Below the pieces are notes generated by a model. That model searched no databases and had not been told where the DNA came from. It worked only from the letters and a program-made list of their open reading frames with translations. The translations under genes and the position numbers were made by a program. 17,116 bases of DNA, taken from the NCBI GenBank assembly GCA_938008575.1, contig CALLKB010000048.1, positions 1 to 17,116 of the forward strand, in the 5' to 3' direction. This DNA comes from an uncultured Cytophagaceae bacterium. Its GTDB lineage: Bacteria > Bacteroidota > Bacteroidia > Cytophagales > Spirosomataceae. This document shows, one piece after another, positions 7,466-14,825 of this stretch (its first letter is position 1; every line of letters starts with the position of its first letter).

Positions 7466-8347
7466 ATGAAAGCATATGTTTTCCCAGGTCAAGGTTCTCA
7501 ATTTCCAGGAATGGCGAAGGATCTTTATGAAAATTACGCTTCAGCTAAATCAATTGTAGATGAGGCGGATGCAATTTTGGGCTTTTCGCTCGCTCAAATT
7601 ATGTTTGAGGGAACAGATGAGGAATTGAAACAAACTCGAGTAACCCAACCAGCTATTTATTTGCATTCGGTATTAGTCGCGAAATTGGGAAAAGATTTTG
7701 CTCCTGCTGTTGTGGCAGGTCATTCATTGGGAGAATTTTCGGCTTTGGTAGCGGCAGGAGGTTTAGCTTGGCAAGATGGTTTACAATTAGTGTATAAGCG
7801 TGCGTTGGCCATGCAGAAAGCATGTGAAATTCAGCCGAGTACAATGGCTGCAGTTTTAGGATTGCCGGATGCCACGATTGAAGAAATATGTGCGGCTTAT
7901 GGACCATCCGTTGTGGCGGCAAATTATAATTGCCCAGGTCAGGTTGTTATCTCGGGTTCGGTAGAAGGTATTGAGGCGGTAGGGGTTCAATTGAAAGAGG
8001 CAGGAGCAAAGCGTGTGTTGACATTGCCTGTAGGTGGTGCATTTCATTCGCCATTTATGGAGCCTGCTCGTGTAGAATTAGCAGCGGCGATTGAGGCGAC
8101 AGAGGTTTTGAAGCCTATTTGTCCTATTGTTCAAAATGTGAATGCCAAAGCTTCGCAAGATCCTGCGGAAATTAAGGCTAATTTAATTGCTCAGTTAACC
8201 GGCGCAGTTCGTTGGACGCAGTCGGTCGAAACTATGGTTGCCATGGGTGCGACAGAATTTATTGAATGCGGACCGGGAAAAGTATTGCAAGGATTGGTGA
8301 AGAAAATTCACGGAGAAGCTTTAGTAGCTTCGATGGAGCTTGTTTAA
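7466..8347 (+). CDS. fabD: Malonyl-CoA:ACP transacylase
   Basis: 293 residues, the normal length. It transfers malonyl from CoA to acyl carrier protein to supply fatty-acid elongation in the cytoplasm. Visible active-site elements are FPGQGSQ (Gln9, oxyanion region), GHSLGE (85-90, nucleophile Ser87), the YKR arginine (Arg112) that binds the malonyl carboxylate, GGAFHSPFM (catalytic His194), and LIAQLTGAVRW with GATEFIECGPGKVL near the end. It stands alone: no fabF, fabG or acpP is adjacent. The next gene downstream is tRNA-Gln, which has its own promoter, and there is no clear terminator between them. Complete and unremarkable. Confidence 0.96.
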   Translation: MKAYVFPGQGSQFPGMAKDLYENYASAKSIVDEADAILGFSLAQIMFEGTDEELKQTRVTQPAIYLHSVLVAKLGKDFAPAVVAGHSLGEFSALVAAGGLAWQDGLQLVYKRALAMQKACEIQPSTMAAVLGLPDATIEEICAAYGPSVVAANYNCPGQVVISGSVEGIEAVGVQLKEAGAKRVLTLPVGGAFHSPFMEPARVELAAAIEATEVLKPICPIVQNVNAKASQDPAEIKANLIAQLTGAVRWTQSVETMVAMGATEFIECGPGKVLQGLVKKIHGEALVASMELV

Positions 8348-8410
8348 TTCGTTGATAATGAGGAGTTAGATTTTGCGGCCAATAAATATTTCGTTTTTTT
8401 TAAAGCGATG

Positions 8411-8442
8411 TTTGATTTTTTGGGAGCTAGGCCTTACTTTTG
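8411..8442 (+). promoter_or_regulatory. Promoter of tRNA-Gln
   Basis: TTTG (8411-8414), 20-base spacer, TACTTTTG (8435-8442), a complete Bacteroidota consensus promoter. The tRNA begins 15 bases after the -7 element, so transcription would start only a few bases before it. Confidence 0.75.
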
Positions 8443-8457
8443 CATCACAATTGGTAT

Positions 8458-8528
8458 TGACCTATGGTGTAATGGTAACACACCAGTTTTTGGTTCTGGT
8501 TTTCTAGGTTCGAATCCTGGTAGGTCAA
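8458..8528 (+). tRNA. tRNA-Gln (anticodon TTG)
   Basis: 71 bases fold as a cloverleaf. The acceptor TGACCTA (8458-8464) pairs perfectly with TAGGTCA (8521-8527), with discriminator A at 8528. D-stem GTGT/ACAC encloses loop AATGGTA. The anticodon arm CCAGT-TTTTGGT-TCTGG has loop bases giving anticodon TTG (one T-T mismatch closes the loop). The variable region is 4 bases, and the T-arm is CTAGG-TTCGAAT-CCTGG. CCA is not encoded. It decodes CAA/CAG. Confidence 0.95.
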
Positions 8529-8544
8529 CAGAATAAAAATTAAG

Positions 8545-8577
8545 AAGCCTTCGATCATTTTTCGAAGGCTTTTTTTA
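8545..8577 (+). terminator. Rho-independent terminator after tRNA-Gln
   Basis: Perfect 10 bp stem AAGCCTTCGA (8545-8554) and TCGAAGGCTT (8562-8571) with a 7-base loop, followed by a run of T to 8576. It lies 17 bases after the tRNA and just before the stop of the convergent 41-codon ORF. The complement also has A's before the stem, so it might act weakly for the minus strand. Confidence 0.85.
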
Positions 8578-8580
8578 TGC

Positions 8581-8706
8581 TTATTGAATCCATAGCAGCG
8601 AATAAATTTCATAGAGGACTGCTACCAATGTGGTTAATCCGATTATTTTCAAAATTAAAATGAGCAGTGCAATCCTTTTAGGAATTGGATTTTTGTTTTC
8701 GTTCAT
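8581..8706 (-). CDS. Small single-span membrane peptide (41 aa)
   Basis: An ATG ORF on the minus strand encoding 41 residues. A polar, basic start (MNENKNPIPKR) is followed by an uninterrupted hydrophobic stretch ALLILILKIIGLTTLVAV and a short end, YEIYSLLWIQ. This is the layout of a tail-less single-span membrane peptide with N-terminus inside. It lies 75 bases after the stop of the Kelch-like membrane regulator gene and may be co-transcribed with it. It ends next to the tRNA terminator. No family is recognised. It could be an accessory subunit of the neighbouring membrane protein or a chance ORF, but a clean hydrophobic segment with a positive-inside flank argues for a real gene. Confidence 0.5.
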   Translation of the reverse strand: MNENKNPIPKRIALLILILKIIGLTTLVAVLYEIYSLLWIQ

Positions 8707-8785
8707 AATTGGCTAAATAAGGAGCCCAATTATATTGAAGAAAATAATTTCCTGCGAAGTTTATTGGGTTAATTGCATCGTTCAC
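8678..8785 (-). CDS. Possible overlapping 35-aa ORF with GTG start
   Basis: GTG at 8783-8785 overlaps the TGA stop of the preceding gene (8782-8784). The 35 codons run to TAA at 8678-8680, overlapping the start of the 41-aa peptide in another frame. The product is rich in Asn, Tyr, Phe and Trp (INFAGNYFLQYNWAPYLANYE). Stop-start overlap is typical of translational coupling, but the overlap with another candidate start and the non-ATG codon make this weak. Confidence 0.2.
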   Translation of the reverse strand: MNDAINPINFAGNYFLQYNWAPYLANYERKQKSNS

Positions 8786-10173
8786 ATATTTACATTTTTT
8801 CTCGTGTAAATTGTGACTGCTTCCTGGCTAATAACGTAATTGACAAAACGTTTATCATTTTCAGATTGATGTCTACTGATTGCTTCATGACACCCATAAT
8901 TACGTTCGAAAAATAGATTGATGGAGGAAATGAATTTGGATCTTGATTGTCTTTGACTTTCTATCGTTTTCCCCTCACATTGCAGGATTTCATTCAGCTT
9001 TTCCGTTGTACAGGTATAATTGGATTGATTAGATAAATACGTTAAGAATATTTCCCCTTGTTCAGGTAATTGCTTCCAGGATTTAAGCTCACGTTTTCTC
9101 CTATGATTAATCATCAGGTAAATTCCTATGATTAAAAAGGCAATAATGATCATTGTGCCATAAAATAAAACGAAATTCCAATCAATTTCGTTGTACCAAA
9201 TTTTAGGTGTATAAAAATTTCCTATGATTCTGCTGTTCTTTTTTAATTGATCAAGCGACATAGAATCTAATTTAAATTCGAAGTTGTTCTGATTGTATGT
9301 TCGTTGAAAGGAATAGATGTATTGGTCCTTAATGTATAATTGGATTGCCAAATTGAAGAATGAATTATTTTTACCCTGATAACGATAAATTATATTCTCC
9401 TTAGGATCAATAAATTCCCCTAAGGTAATTTCAGATGTAAAGAAATAGGGAGGTATCCATTGGCTTGAGAACTTATTGAAATTATGCATTTTGGGATCTG
9501 TAAAATCTACATAACCTAATTCAGTCCAATTGTTTCCTTTGAAGTTAAAGGCATAAAAAGGATATTTAAGATTGTTATTTTCTAAATAAAGGAGCGGAAA
9601 TTCTAAACAATAAATTTGATCTTCTGAAGACGAATATCCACCAAATTGAGATGAAATACCCTTGGGGCCTTTTTCATTAATACTTCCATAAATGTCCCAT
9701 TCGTTTAAAGGCTTGTGAAAATAAGTGGAGATATTGTGAATTCTCCAGAACCCATGGCCTCCCAAACTTATTAATGTATCTCGTCGAATAAATTGTATTG
9801 CACCAAAGTTGTATCCCCGATAATACGTTTTGTCAATTCTTGATAAAAGGCAGTTTTTTGTGTCAAATTCATAGGTTTGTCCCGTTCCTTGTATGGTTAT
9901 AAGGAATTTATTTGCAGAAAATTGAAAGAATTTAGCGACGAAATCCGGAGGTAAGTCTTCTTTTTTGACATTATTAAACGTGATGGTTCGTGATTCCTGC
10001 TGGCCAACCGAAGGGAACTCAAAACATTGATTCGATTTTAAGTCTAATTTGAATAGTTTATTTTGTTTAGTGTCTACTAAATTGATTTGTTGATATCCAT
10101 CCAGTGTCTGACCTTGACTGAAATTTAGTAGTAAACTAAAAAATACAAATTGTATGATGGACCGTTTAGTCAT
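8782..10173 (-). CDS. Membrane protein with Kelch-like periplasmic domain and possible winged-helix cytoplasmic tail
   Basis: 463 residues. A signal peptide (MTKRSIIQFVFFSLLLNFSQG) leads into a beta-rich extracytoplasmic part (about 22-330). One Kelch-like block is visible, SLGGHGFWRIHN...NEWDIY (136-162), with other weak repeats, suggesting a beta-propeller. One transmembrane helix (about 334-355) is followed by HRRKRELK, a stop-transfer cluster, so the last 105 residues are cytoplasmic. That tail (GEIFLTYLSN, TTEKLNEIL, SRSKFISSINLFF, then KRFVNYVISQEAVTIY) has the order of a winged-helix DNA-binding domain: helix, helix, recognition-like helix rich in Arg/Ser/Lys, then hairpin. This is inference; no exact family is recognised. 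It could be a one-component membrane-tethered regulator. The gene is AT-rich and monocistronic or linked to the small ORFs below it. Confidence 0.7.
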   Translation of the reverse strand: MTKRSIIQFVFFSLLLNFSQGQTLDGYQQINLVDTKQNKLFKLDLKSNQCFEFPSVGQQESRTITFNNVKKEDLPPDFVAKFFQFSANKFLITIQGTGQTYEFDTKNCLLSRIDKTYYRGYNFGAIQFIRRDTLISLGGHGFWRIHNISTYFHKPLNEWDIYGSINEKGPKGISSQFGGYSSSEDQIYCLEFPLLYLENNNLKYPFYAFNFKGNNWTELGYVDFTDPKMHNFNKFSSQWIPPYFFTSEITLGEFIDPKENIIYRYQGKNNSFFNLAIQLYIKDQYIYSFQRTYNQNNFEFKLDSMSLDQLKKNSRIIGNFYTPKIWYNEIDWNFVLFYGTMIIIAFLIIGIYLMINHRRKRELKSWKQLPEQGEIFLTYLSNQSNYTCTTEKLNEILQCEGKTIESQRQSRSKFISSINLFFERNYGCHEAISRHQSENDKRFVNYVISQEAVTIYTRKNVNM

Positions 10174-10196
10174 GGGGTTTAGAACAACTTAGAACA

Positions 10197-10204
10197 CAAA
10201 TTTA
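10197..10204 (-). promoter_or_regulatory. Possible -7 element for the Kelch-like membrane protein gene
   Basis: On the minus strand TAAATTTG matches TAnnTTTG, 24 bases before the ATG at 10173. No clear TTTG at 20 bases upstream. The position in the 98-base gap after the plug gene is suitable. Confidence 0.3.
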
Positions 10205-10271
10205 TCAATTGACCGATGCTTGTAGGAAAATCGTAACCGAAAAATAAGTTAATTAAGTGAATCACCTAATT

Positions 10272-11039
10272 TTATTTGTGGTTTCGCAGGAATTCAATTG
10301 CCTCTTTAACTTGATTCTTCGATATGGCAGATTTGCGATTAATATCCCAATGCCAGATAGTTAAAGGAAGCAAGATGTTTTTGGGGATTTTATTTACATT
10401 CTCCGCGTTACGTAATGTACTAATTACAATCACTCCATTCGCCCCTCGCACCCCATACAGGGCAGTTTGTGATGGATCTTTTAGTACTTGGACACTTGCA
10501 ATATCATTGGGATTGATTGAATTAATATTGCCTTGCAGTGCAACTCCGTCTACCACATATAATGGGCTATTGGCATTAATGGAGCCAATTCCTCGTATGC
10601 GTACCATGGCACCACCGCCAGGGGAATTATCATTACCAACAGTTACACCGGAAGCCTGACCTTGTAATTTTTGAGCGACGGAAGAAACGTTCGTTTGATT
10701 TAGTTTTTGGGCATCAATTGTTTGACTCAAAGCGTTCCGATCCTCATTGCGAGCTTCAAATGGATAAATTTGTAAGCCAATACCTCTTTGGCCTGCAGCA
10801 TTTTTCCCTTTGATGATTTTTACCTCAGCGATTTGTCGTAAATCAATGGCACTTGTATCCCGAAATTCAAGCGGATTTTTTTCGTCCGCGGCCTCAAACC
10901 AATATACCCATAAGGTATCTCGCTTAATTTCAATTCGTTGATTCTGATTAGAAAAATAGCGTAAAAATAGGACGGAAGGGTCTTGTGTCTGGGCCCAACT
11001 GTGAAAAGAAATCATGAGTAAAAGACCTAATTTTTTCAT
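10272..11039 (-). CDS. Secreted stand-alone TonB-dependent receptor plug domain protein
   Basis: 255 residues with a short Sec signal peptide (MKKLGLLLMISFHSWAQ). Residues of about 111-209 are a complete SusC/RagA-like plug: SVAQKLQGQASGVTV, RIRGIGSINANSPLYVVDGV, then NDIASVQVLKDPSQTALYG and GANGVIVIST. A normal SusC continues for some 800 more residues of beta-barrel, but here only a 45-residue tail with charged residues follows and the gene stops, with no barrel remnant downstream. The N-terminal part (about 66-92) is a weaker copy of the same plug strand, IDLRQIAEVKIIKG. Its ATG overlaps the epimerase stop by 4 bases (ATGA), so it is translationally coupled to the sugar genes. The role is unknown: a periplasmic domain that occupies or signals through a partner barrel is possible. 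Confidence 0.8.
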   Translation of the reverse strand: MKKLGLLLMISFHSWAQTQDPSVLFLRYFSNQNQRIEIKRDTLWVYWFEAADEKNPLEFRDTSAIDLRQIAEVKIIKGKNAAGQRGIGLQIYPFEARNEDRNALSQTIDAQKLNQTNVSSVAQKLQGQASGVTVGNDNSPGGGAMVRIRGIGSINANSPLYVVDGVALQGNINSINPNDIASVQVLKDPSQTALYGVRGANGVIVISTLRNAENVNKIPKNILLPLTIWHWDINRKSAISKNQVKEAIEFLRNHK

Positions 11040-12277
11040 ACGTTGAATTCGCCTAGTTTCTCATAAGAGAGAATCATCGAACGAACATTATGGTAATTGA
11101 TTTTCCAATTATGCGCCATGTGTCGCCAAATGGGTTCGCCCTCGCGGGTCATTAGCGGCCACCATTCGCCCGTATTGCGGTTGATCATCTTATCGAAGAC
11201 AAAGCGATGCACCTGTTTATGGGCCTCCAGGAAGCGTTCATCTTTTGTTAATTTATAGGCATCTAGCATCCCAATCAATATTTCAGCTTGTTGCCAAAAT
11301 TCTTTCTCAAGATCCGTCGCTTTGCCCGTATGTGATCCTTCCACAAATACGCCCCCGTGTTCCCAGTCGATGCCATGATCCAGCGCATGATAAAACGCTT
11401 TTTCTAAATTAGGGCGGTATTTTTCGAGGTCAAATCCGCCGATTTTGATGGCATGCATCAGGAGCCAACCGAATTCTGCGTTGTGTCCGTAGGAAGTATT
11501 GTCGGTCGACGAGGCTTTTTGGCCCCCATCTGCAAAGCGGTCCCATCCCCAGACCACGTCGAATTTGATTTGAGGGGCGACCGACCAATCTGCCCAAAAC
11601 TGTGGGATACCCGTTCCTGTGACGGGGTGCATGATTTTATGGATGAGAATTTCGATGACTTCTTCCAACTTCCGACGGTGTAATTCCTTTCCACTTGCTT
11701 CATAAAGCGTCGTGAAGGCTTCCATCAAATGCATGTGGACGTCGAGTGTCTTGCGATCTCCGCCGGGAGAACCGGGTCCCATCAATGACCAATCTTCGGC
11801 GAAAAATTCCCAATATCCTCCGTGAAATGTATCAACGGCATGTTTTTGCAAGAGGTCGAAAACCTTTTCCGCATATGCAAGGCCGATGGGATCGCCCGAG
11901 GCGAGGGTATATTCGCTTAAACTGTAAATGGCAAAGGAATGTCCGTAGCCGATTTTTTGTTTGTTCAAGGGATTACCTGCACGGTCAACCATCCAATAAA
12001 ATCCGCCATGTTCAACATCCCACATGTGGTCTAATAAGAATTTGACACCGTTTTTAGCCATTTCAAGCATGATGGGCCCTCCAAATCCGTGGCGATATGC
12101 CTGCGAATAAGTAAAGATGGAACGGGTTTGCGCGATGAGTGATTTCTCGTCATCTCCGGCATCGTTCCCGAATTCATCGAAATGCGTGATGAATCCTCCA
12201 TGCTTTGGGTCTATCGTCCGTTTAATCCAAAAAGGTAATAGCTCGTTTTCGGTATAGTCTTTAATTTCTTGTTGCAT
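11036..12277 (-). CDS. N-acylglucosamine 2-epimerase / cellobiose 2-epimerase family protein
   Basis: 413 residues, the expected length for this (alpha/alpha)6-barrel family, which interconverts C2 epimers of aldoses or beta-1,4-disaccharides. Conserved positions are visible: IAQTRSIFTYS (Arg52), GYGHSFAIYSL, DVHMHLMEAF (His181, His183), SYGHNAEFGWLL (His265, the first general acid/base), EFWQQAEILIG (326-335) and WKINYHNVRS (His397, second acid/base). The SYGH-x-x-E and Y-H-N-x-R forms are closer to cellobiose 2-epimerases than to renin-binding-protein N-acylglucosamine epimerases, but the substrate cannot be decided. The start overlaps the kinase end by 17 bases, and the stop overlaps the plug gene by 4, so the three form a tight operon. 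Confidence 0.88.
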   Translation of the reverse strand: MQQEIKDYTENELLPFWIKRTIDPKHGGFITHFDEFGNDAGDDEKSLIAQTRSIFTYSQAYRHGFGGPIMLEMAKNGVKFLLDHMWDVEHGGFYWMVDRAGNPLNKQKIGYGHSFAIYSLSEYTLASGDPIGLAYAEKVFDLLQKHAVDTFHGGYWEFFAEDWSLMGPGSPGGDRKTLDVHMHLMEAFTTLYEASGKELHRRKLEEVIEILIHKIMHPVTGTGIPQFWADWSVAPQIKFDVVWGWDRFADGGQKASSTDNTSYGHNAEFGWLLMHAIKIGGFDLEKYRPNLEKAFYHALDHGIDWEHGGVFVEGSHTGKATDLEKEFWQQAEILIGMLDAYKLTKDERFLEAHKQVHRFVFDKMINRNTGEWWPLMTREGEPIWRHMAHNWKINYHNVRSMILSYEKLGEFNV

Positions 12278-13229
12278 GGTTTGTGTGGATTATTTCTTGT
12301 GGATTTGCACTGCCGGTTTCACCTATTTTGTGAATGGAAACATGGACAGCTAAACTGGCGAATTGGCAGGATTCTGGAATGCTAGCACCTGCTGCTCGGG
12401 CAGCACTGAATGCCGCGACGACCATGTCTCCGGCTCCTACCGTATCGATGGGGCCATGTTTGGGAATAGCTTTCTCCCAATGAAATTCTGTGGGAGATGC
12501 ATAGATCATGCCTTGCTCACCTAATGTTACAAGTACGGGTTTTTGCCTTGTTGAAACCCATTGTTTGATTGCCTCTTCCCAATCGTTCGTCTTGCCAATA
12601 ATCTTCGTTAATTCGGTTTCATTAACTTTTAAGAGTGTTTGTGTCGCATATTTTCCGAGACTTCGCAAGTCGGCAATGGAAGCATCTCCCACGAATTTTT
12701 GGAGGTATTCCAACGTCGCCTGATTCAGCAATGGAATTTGAAATTGCTCATTGATGACAATCCAGTCGTATTTACTAGCATGGATGGTCATTTCGTGTAT
12801 GACATCAATCGAAAATTCCTGAAACCGATCATTGCGTGTGCCAAAATCTAGTCGGCCTTGTTCGATGCCCCCTTCCATAGGTTTGCTATAGGTAGGTGTC
12901 TCGATTCCGTTTTTTACACGGATTTGCTCGGTATTAATCTGGAGTTGATGTGCTAAATGTTCCATTTCTCTTCCAAAAACATCGTTCCCCCGTATGCCAA
13001 AGGCGTCCACTTGAACGCCCAAACAAGCCAGATTTTTGGCTACATTTCCTGCGCCGCCTAGATAAGTTTTGGTTTGCGAGGCATGTTGGACTGTTTTCCC
13101 CGTTTCTACAGATGTTTCATCGGATTGAGCGGCCAATTCAAAATAGAAATCCAACGCAAAGTCGCCAATGACCGCAATGCGGAGTGAGCTGATTTTAGCC
13201 AATAGGGCTTCTAATCGCTGGGAATTCAT
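12261..13229 (-). CDS. PfkB-family sugar kinase (RfaE/HldE N-domain-like)
   Basis: 322 residues from the ATG at 13229 (MNSQRLEALL). The open frame continues up to 13436, but the extra 69 residues are basic, low-complexity and not like any kinase N-terminus. It phosphorylates a sugar or sugar phosphate using ATP in the cytoplasm. Visible features are IAVIGDFALDFYF (18-30), LGGAGNVAKNLACLG (57-71), a GGIEQGRLDFG loop, and the signature DTVGAGDMVVAAF (262-274) with catalytic Asp268 and anion-hole GAGD. The end, SIHKIGETGSANPQEI, resembles the KxGT/E-L close of ADP-heptose kinases (HldE/RfaE domain I), though the heptose role is unproven because the adenylyltransferase half is absent. It is first of an operon with the epimerase. 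Confidence 0.85.
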   Translation of the reverse strand: MNSQRLEALLAKISSLRIAVIGDFALDFYFELAAQSDETSVETGKTVQHASQTKTYLGGAGNVAKNLACLGVQVDAFGIRGNDVFGREMEHLAHQLQINTEQIRVKNGIETPTYSKPMEGGIEQGRLDFGTRNDRFQEFSIDVIHEMTIHASKYDWIVINEQFQIPLLNQATLEYLQKFVGDASIADLRSLGKYATQTLLKVNETELTKIIGKTNDWEEAIKQWVSTRQKPVLVTLGEQGMIYASPTEFHWEKAIPKHGPIDTVGAGDMVVAAFSAARAAGASIPESCQFASLAVHVSIHKIGETGSANPQEIIHTNHATRN

Positions 13230-13311
13230 ATTGATAGGTTTAATTGCTGAAATGTACAAAAAAAATGAGTTTAGGCAAATAGGATCTTTCCGCTCTGTTA
13301 GCTTTTGTCTC

Positions 13312-13344
13312 AGCTTTGGCAATCCTTTGAGGTTTGCCAAAGCT
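13312..13344. repeat. 11+11 bp perfect dyad between divergent kinase operon and glmM
   Basis: AGCTTTGGCAA (13312-13322) and TTGCCAAAGCT (13334-13344) are exact inverted copies, separated by 11 bases. The right arm contains the minus-strand sequence TAGCTTTG (13338-13345), which fits a Bacteroidota -7 element for the kinase operon, without a -33 partner. So it may be an operator that covers the promoter, or a leader hairpin. Seen directly; the role is inferred. Confidence 0.55.
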
Positions 13345-13429
13345 ACGCCGTTCAGATGAAAATTGGACTTGAGAAACTGATAATTTCTCCTTAATTTTAT
13401 TCTTCTATTTACCCTAAATTTATTCCGTT

Positions 13430-14818
13430 TTGGCATTAATTAAATCTATTTCAGGCATTCGTGGTACCATCGGTGGGAAACCAGGCGATGGACTTAGTCC
13501 TATTGATGTGGTGACTTTCGCTGCAGCCTATGGTGCTTGGTTGAAAAGCACGAATCCAACTTCCAATCAAATCGTTATCGGTCGAGATGCACGAATTTCA
13601 GGATCGATGGTTTCATCTTTGGTTTCAAATACCTTAATCGGGCTAGGATGGAATGTGTTGGATATTGGTCTTTCTACTACCCCAACCGTAGAATTAGCGG
13701 TGCCCTGGACGAAATCTGCCGGTGGAATTATTATCACGGCAAGCCATAATCCAGCACAATGGAATGCGTTGAAACTGTTGAATTCGGAGGGGGAGTTTAT
13801 CTCCGACGAAGATGGAAAGGCATTACTTCGTTTGGCAGAAAATCTAGATTTTAATTTTGTCGAGGTAACGGAATTAGGAAAGGTTACGGAGGATTCGAGT
13901 TTTCTCCACCAACACATCGATCACGTGTTGGGTTTACGTTGGGTAGACCAAAAGGCAATTCAAGCGAAAAATTTCAAAGTACTCGTTGATGCGGTTAATT
14001 CCACGGGAGGAATCGTTGTTCCACAATTGCTAAACGCTTTAGGTGTTCAGCATGTAGATGTGATTTTTGGTGAGCCTAATGGACATTTTGGTCACAATCC
14101 AGAACCATTGCCGGAAAATTTAACGGCGATGATCGCTGAAATGAAGACGGGAAAATATGATCTGGGCATTGTAGTGGATCCGGATGTGGACCGCTTATGC
14201 TTTATTTCGGAAGATGGTACGCCGTTTGGTGAAGAATATACCTTGGTAGCCATTGCGGATTATATTTTAGCCAAAGAAAAGGGTAATACCGTTTCTAATT
14301 TATCTTCTACGCGTGCGCTAGCCGATGTGACGAATCTACATGGCGGAACGTATTTTGCTGCCGCTGTAGGTGAAGTGAATGTGGTAACCAAAATGAAAGC
14401 TGAAAGAGCGATCATTGGTGGCGAAGGAAACGGAGGCGTTATTTTCCCTGAATCGCATTATGGTCGGGATGCCTTAGTGGGTATCGGATTGTTTTTGACG
14501 CATTTGGCCTATAAAAATAAATCAGTAAGTGCCCTTCGTGCTGAATATCCGGCATACATTATGTCGAAAAATAAGATAGAATTATCTGCAGATTTAAATG
14601 TGGATTTAATTTTAGCGACGGTGGCGGAACAATTTAAAGATGAACGTGTCAATACCATTGACGGTGTGAAAATTGATTTCGCAGATCGTTGGGTACATTT
14701 GCGTAAATCCAATACGGAACCTATTATTCGAATTTACTCTGAAGCACCTACGGAAGCGGAGGCGAATGGATTAGCCCAACAAATCATGCAAGTAATCGAA
14801 ACGATTGCAGGCAAATAA
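13430..14818 (+). CDS. glmM: Phosphoglucosamine mutase / phosphohexomutase
   Basis: 462 residues of the alpha-D-phosphohexomutase family. It isomerises sugar 6-phosphate and 1-phosphate, most likely glucosamine for UDP-GlcNAc and cell-wall synthesis. The start is TTG: MALIKSISGIRGTIGGK matches the usual N-terminus, and an in-frame TAA lies 15 bases upstream with no ATG between. Domain markers are IGRDARISG (50-58), active-site TASHNP with phosphoserine Ser105 (103-108), metal loop DPDVDR (Asp250, Asp252, Asp254), sugar loop GGEGNGG (330-336) and phosphate loop RKSNTEP (425-431). A phosphomannomutase/phosphoglucomutase role is the alternative. Single-domain order is intact. The cysteine desulfurase gene starts a few bases downstream (stop 14818, next ATG 14826). 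Confidence 0.9.
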   Translation: MALIKSISGIRGTIGGKPGDGLSPIDVVTFAAAYGAWLKSTNPTSNQIVIGRDARISGSMVSSLVSNTLIGLGWNVLDIGLSTTPTVELAVPWTKSAGGIIITASHNPAQWNALKLLNSEGEFISDEDGKALLRLAENLDFNFVEVTELGKVTEDSSFLHQHIDHVLGLRWVDQKAIQAKNFKVLVDAVNSTGGIVVPQLLNALGVQHVDVIFGEPNGHFGHNPEPLPENLTAMIAEMKTGKYDLGIVVDPDVDRLCFISEDGTPFGEEYTLVAIADYILAKEKGNTVSNLSSTRALADVTNLHGGTYFAAAVGEVNVVTKMKAERAIIGGEGNGGVIFPESHYGRDALVGIGLFLTHLAYKNKSVSALRAEYPAYIMSKNKIELSADLNVDLILATVAEQFKDERVNTIDGVKIDFADRWVHLRKSNTEPIIRIYSEAPTEAEANGLAQQIMQVIETIAGK

Positions 14819-14825
14819 GTATAAC

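Noticed and set aside
8348..8410. Terminator for fabD
   Set aside because: There is a T-run near 8393-8402 but no stem-loop before it.
10253..10269. Near-palindrome after the plug gene as a terminator
   Set aside because: TTAAGTGA/TCACCTAA has a mismatch, is AT-rich, and no T run follows directly on the minus strand.
13230..13436. N-terminal 69-residue extension of the PfkB kinase to the ATG at 13436
   Set aside because: The extension is basic and unlike kinase N-termini, contains the 11 bp dyad, and reaches into the opposite-strand glmM start. The internal ATG at 13229 gives a standard kinase.
13567..13917. 116-codon minus-strand ORF inside glmM
   Set aside because: Antisense shadow over conserved mutase motifs.
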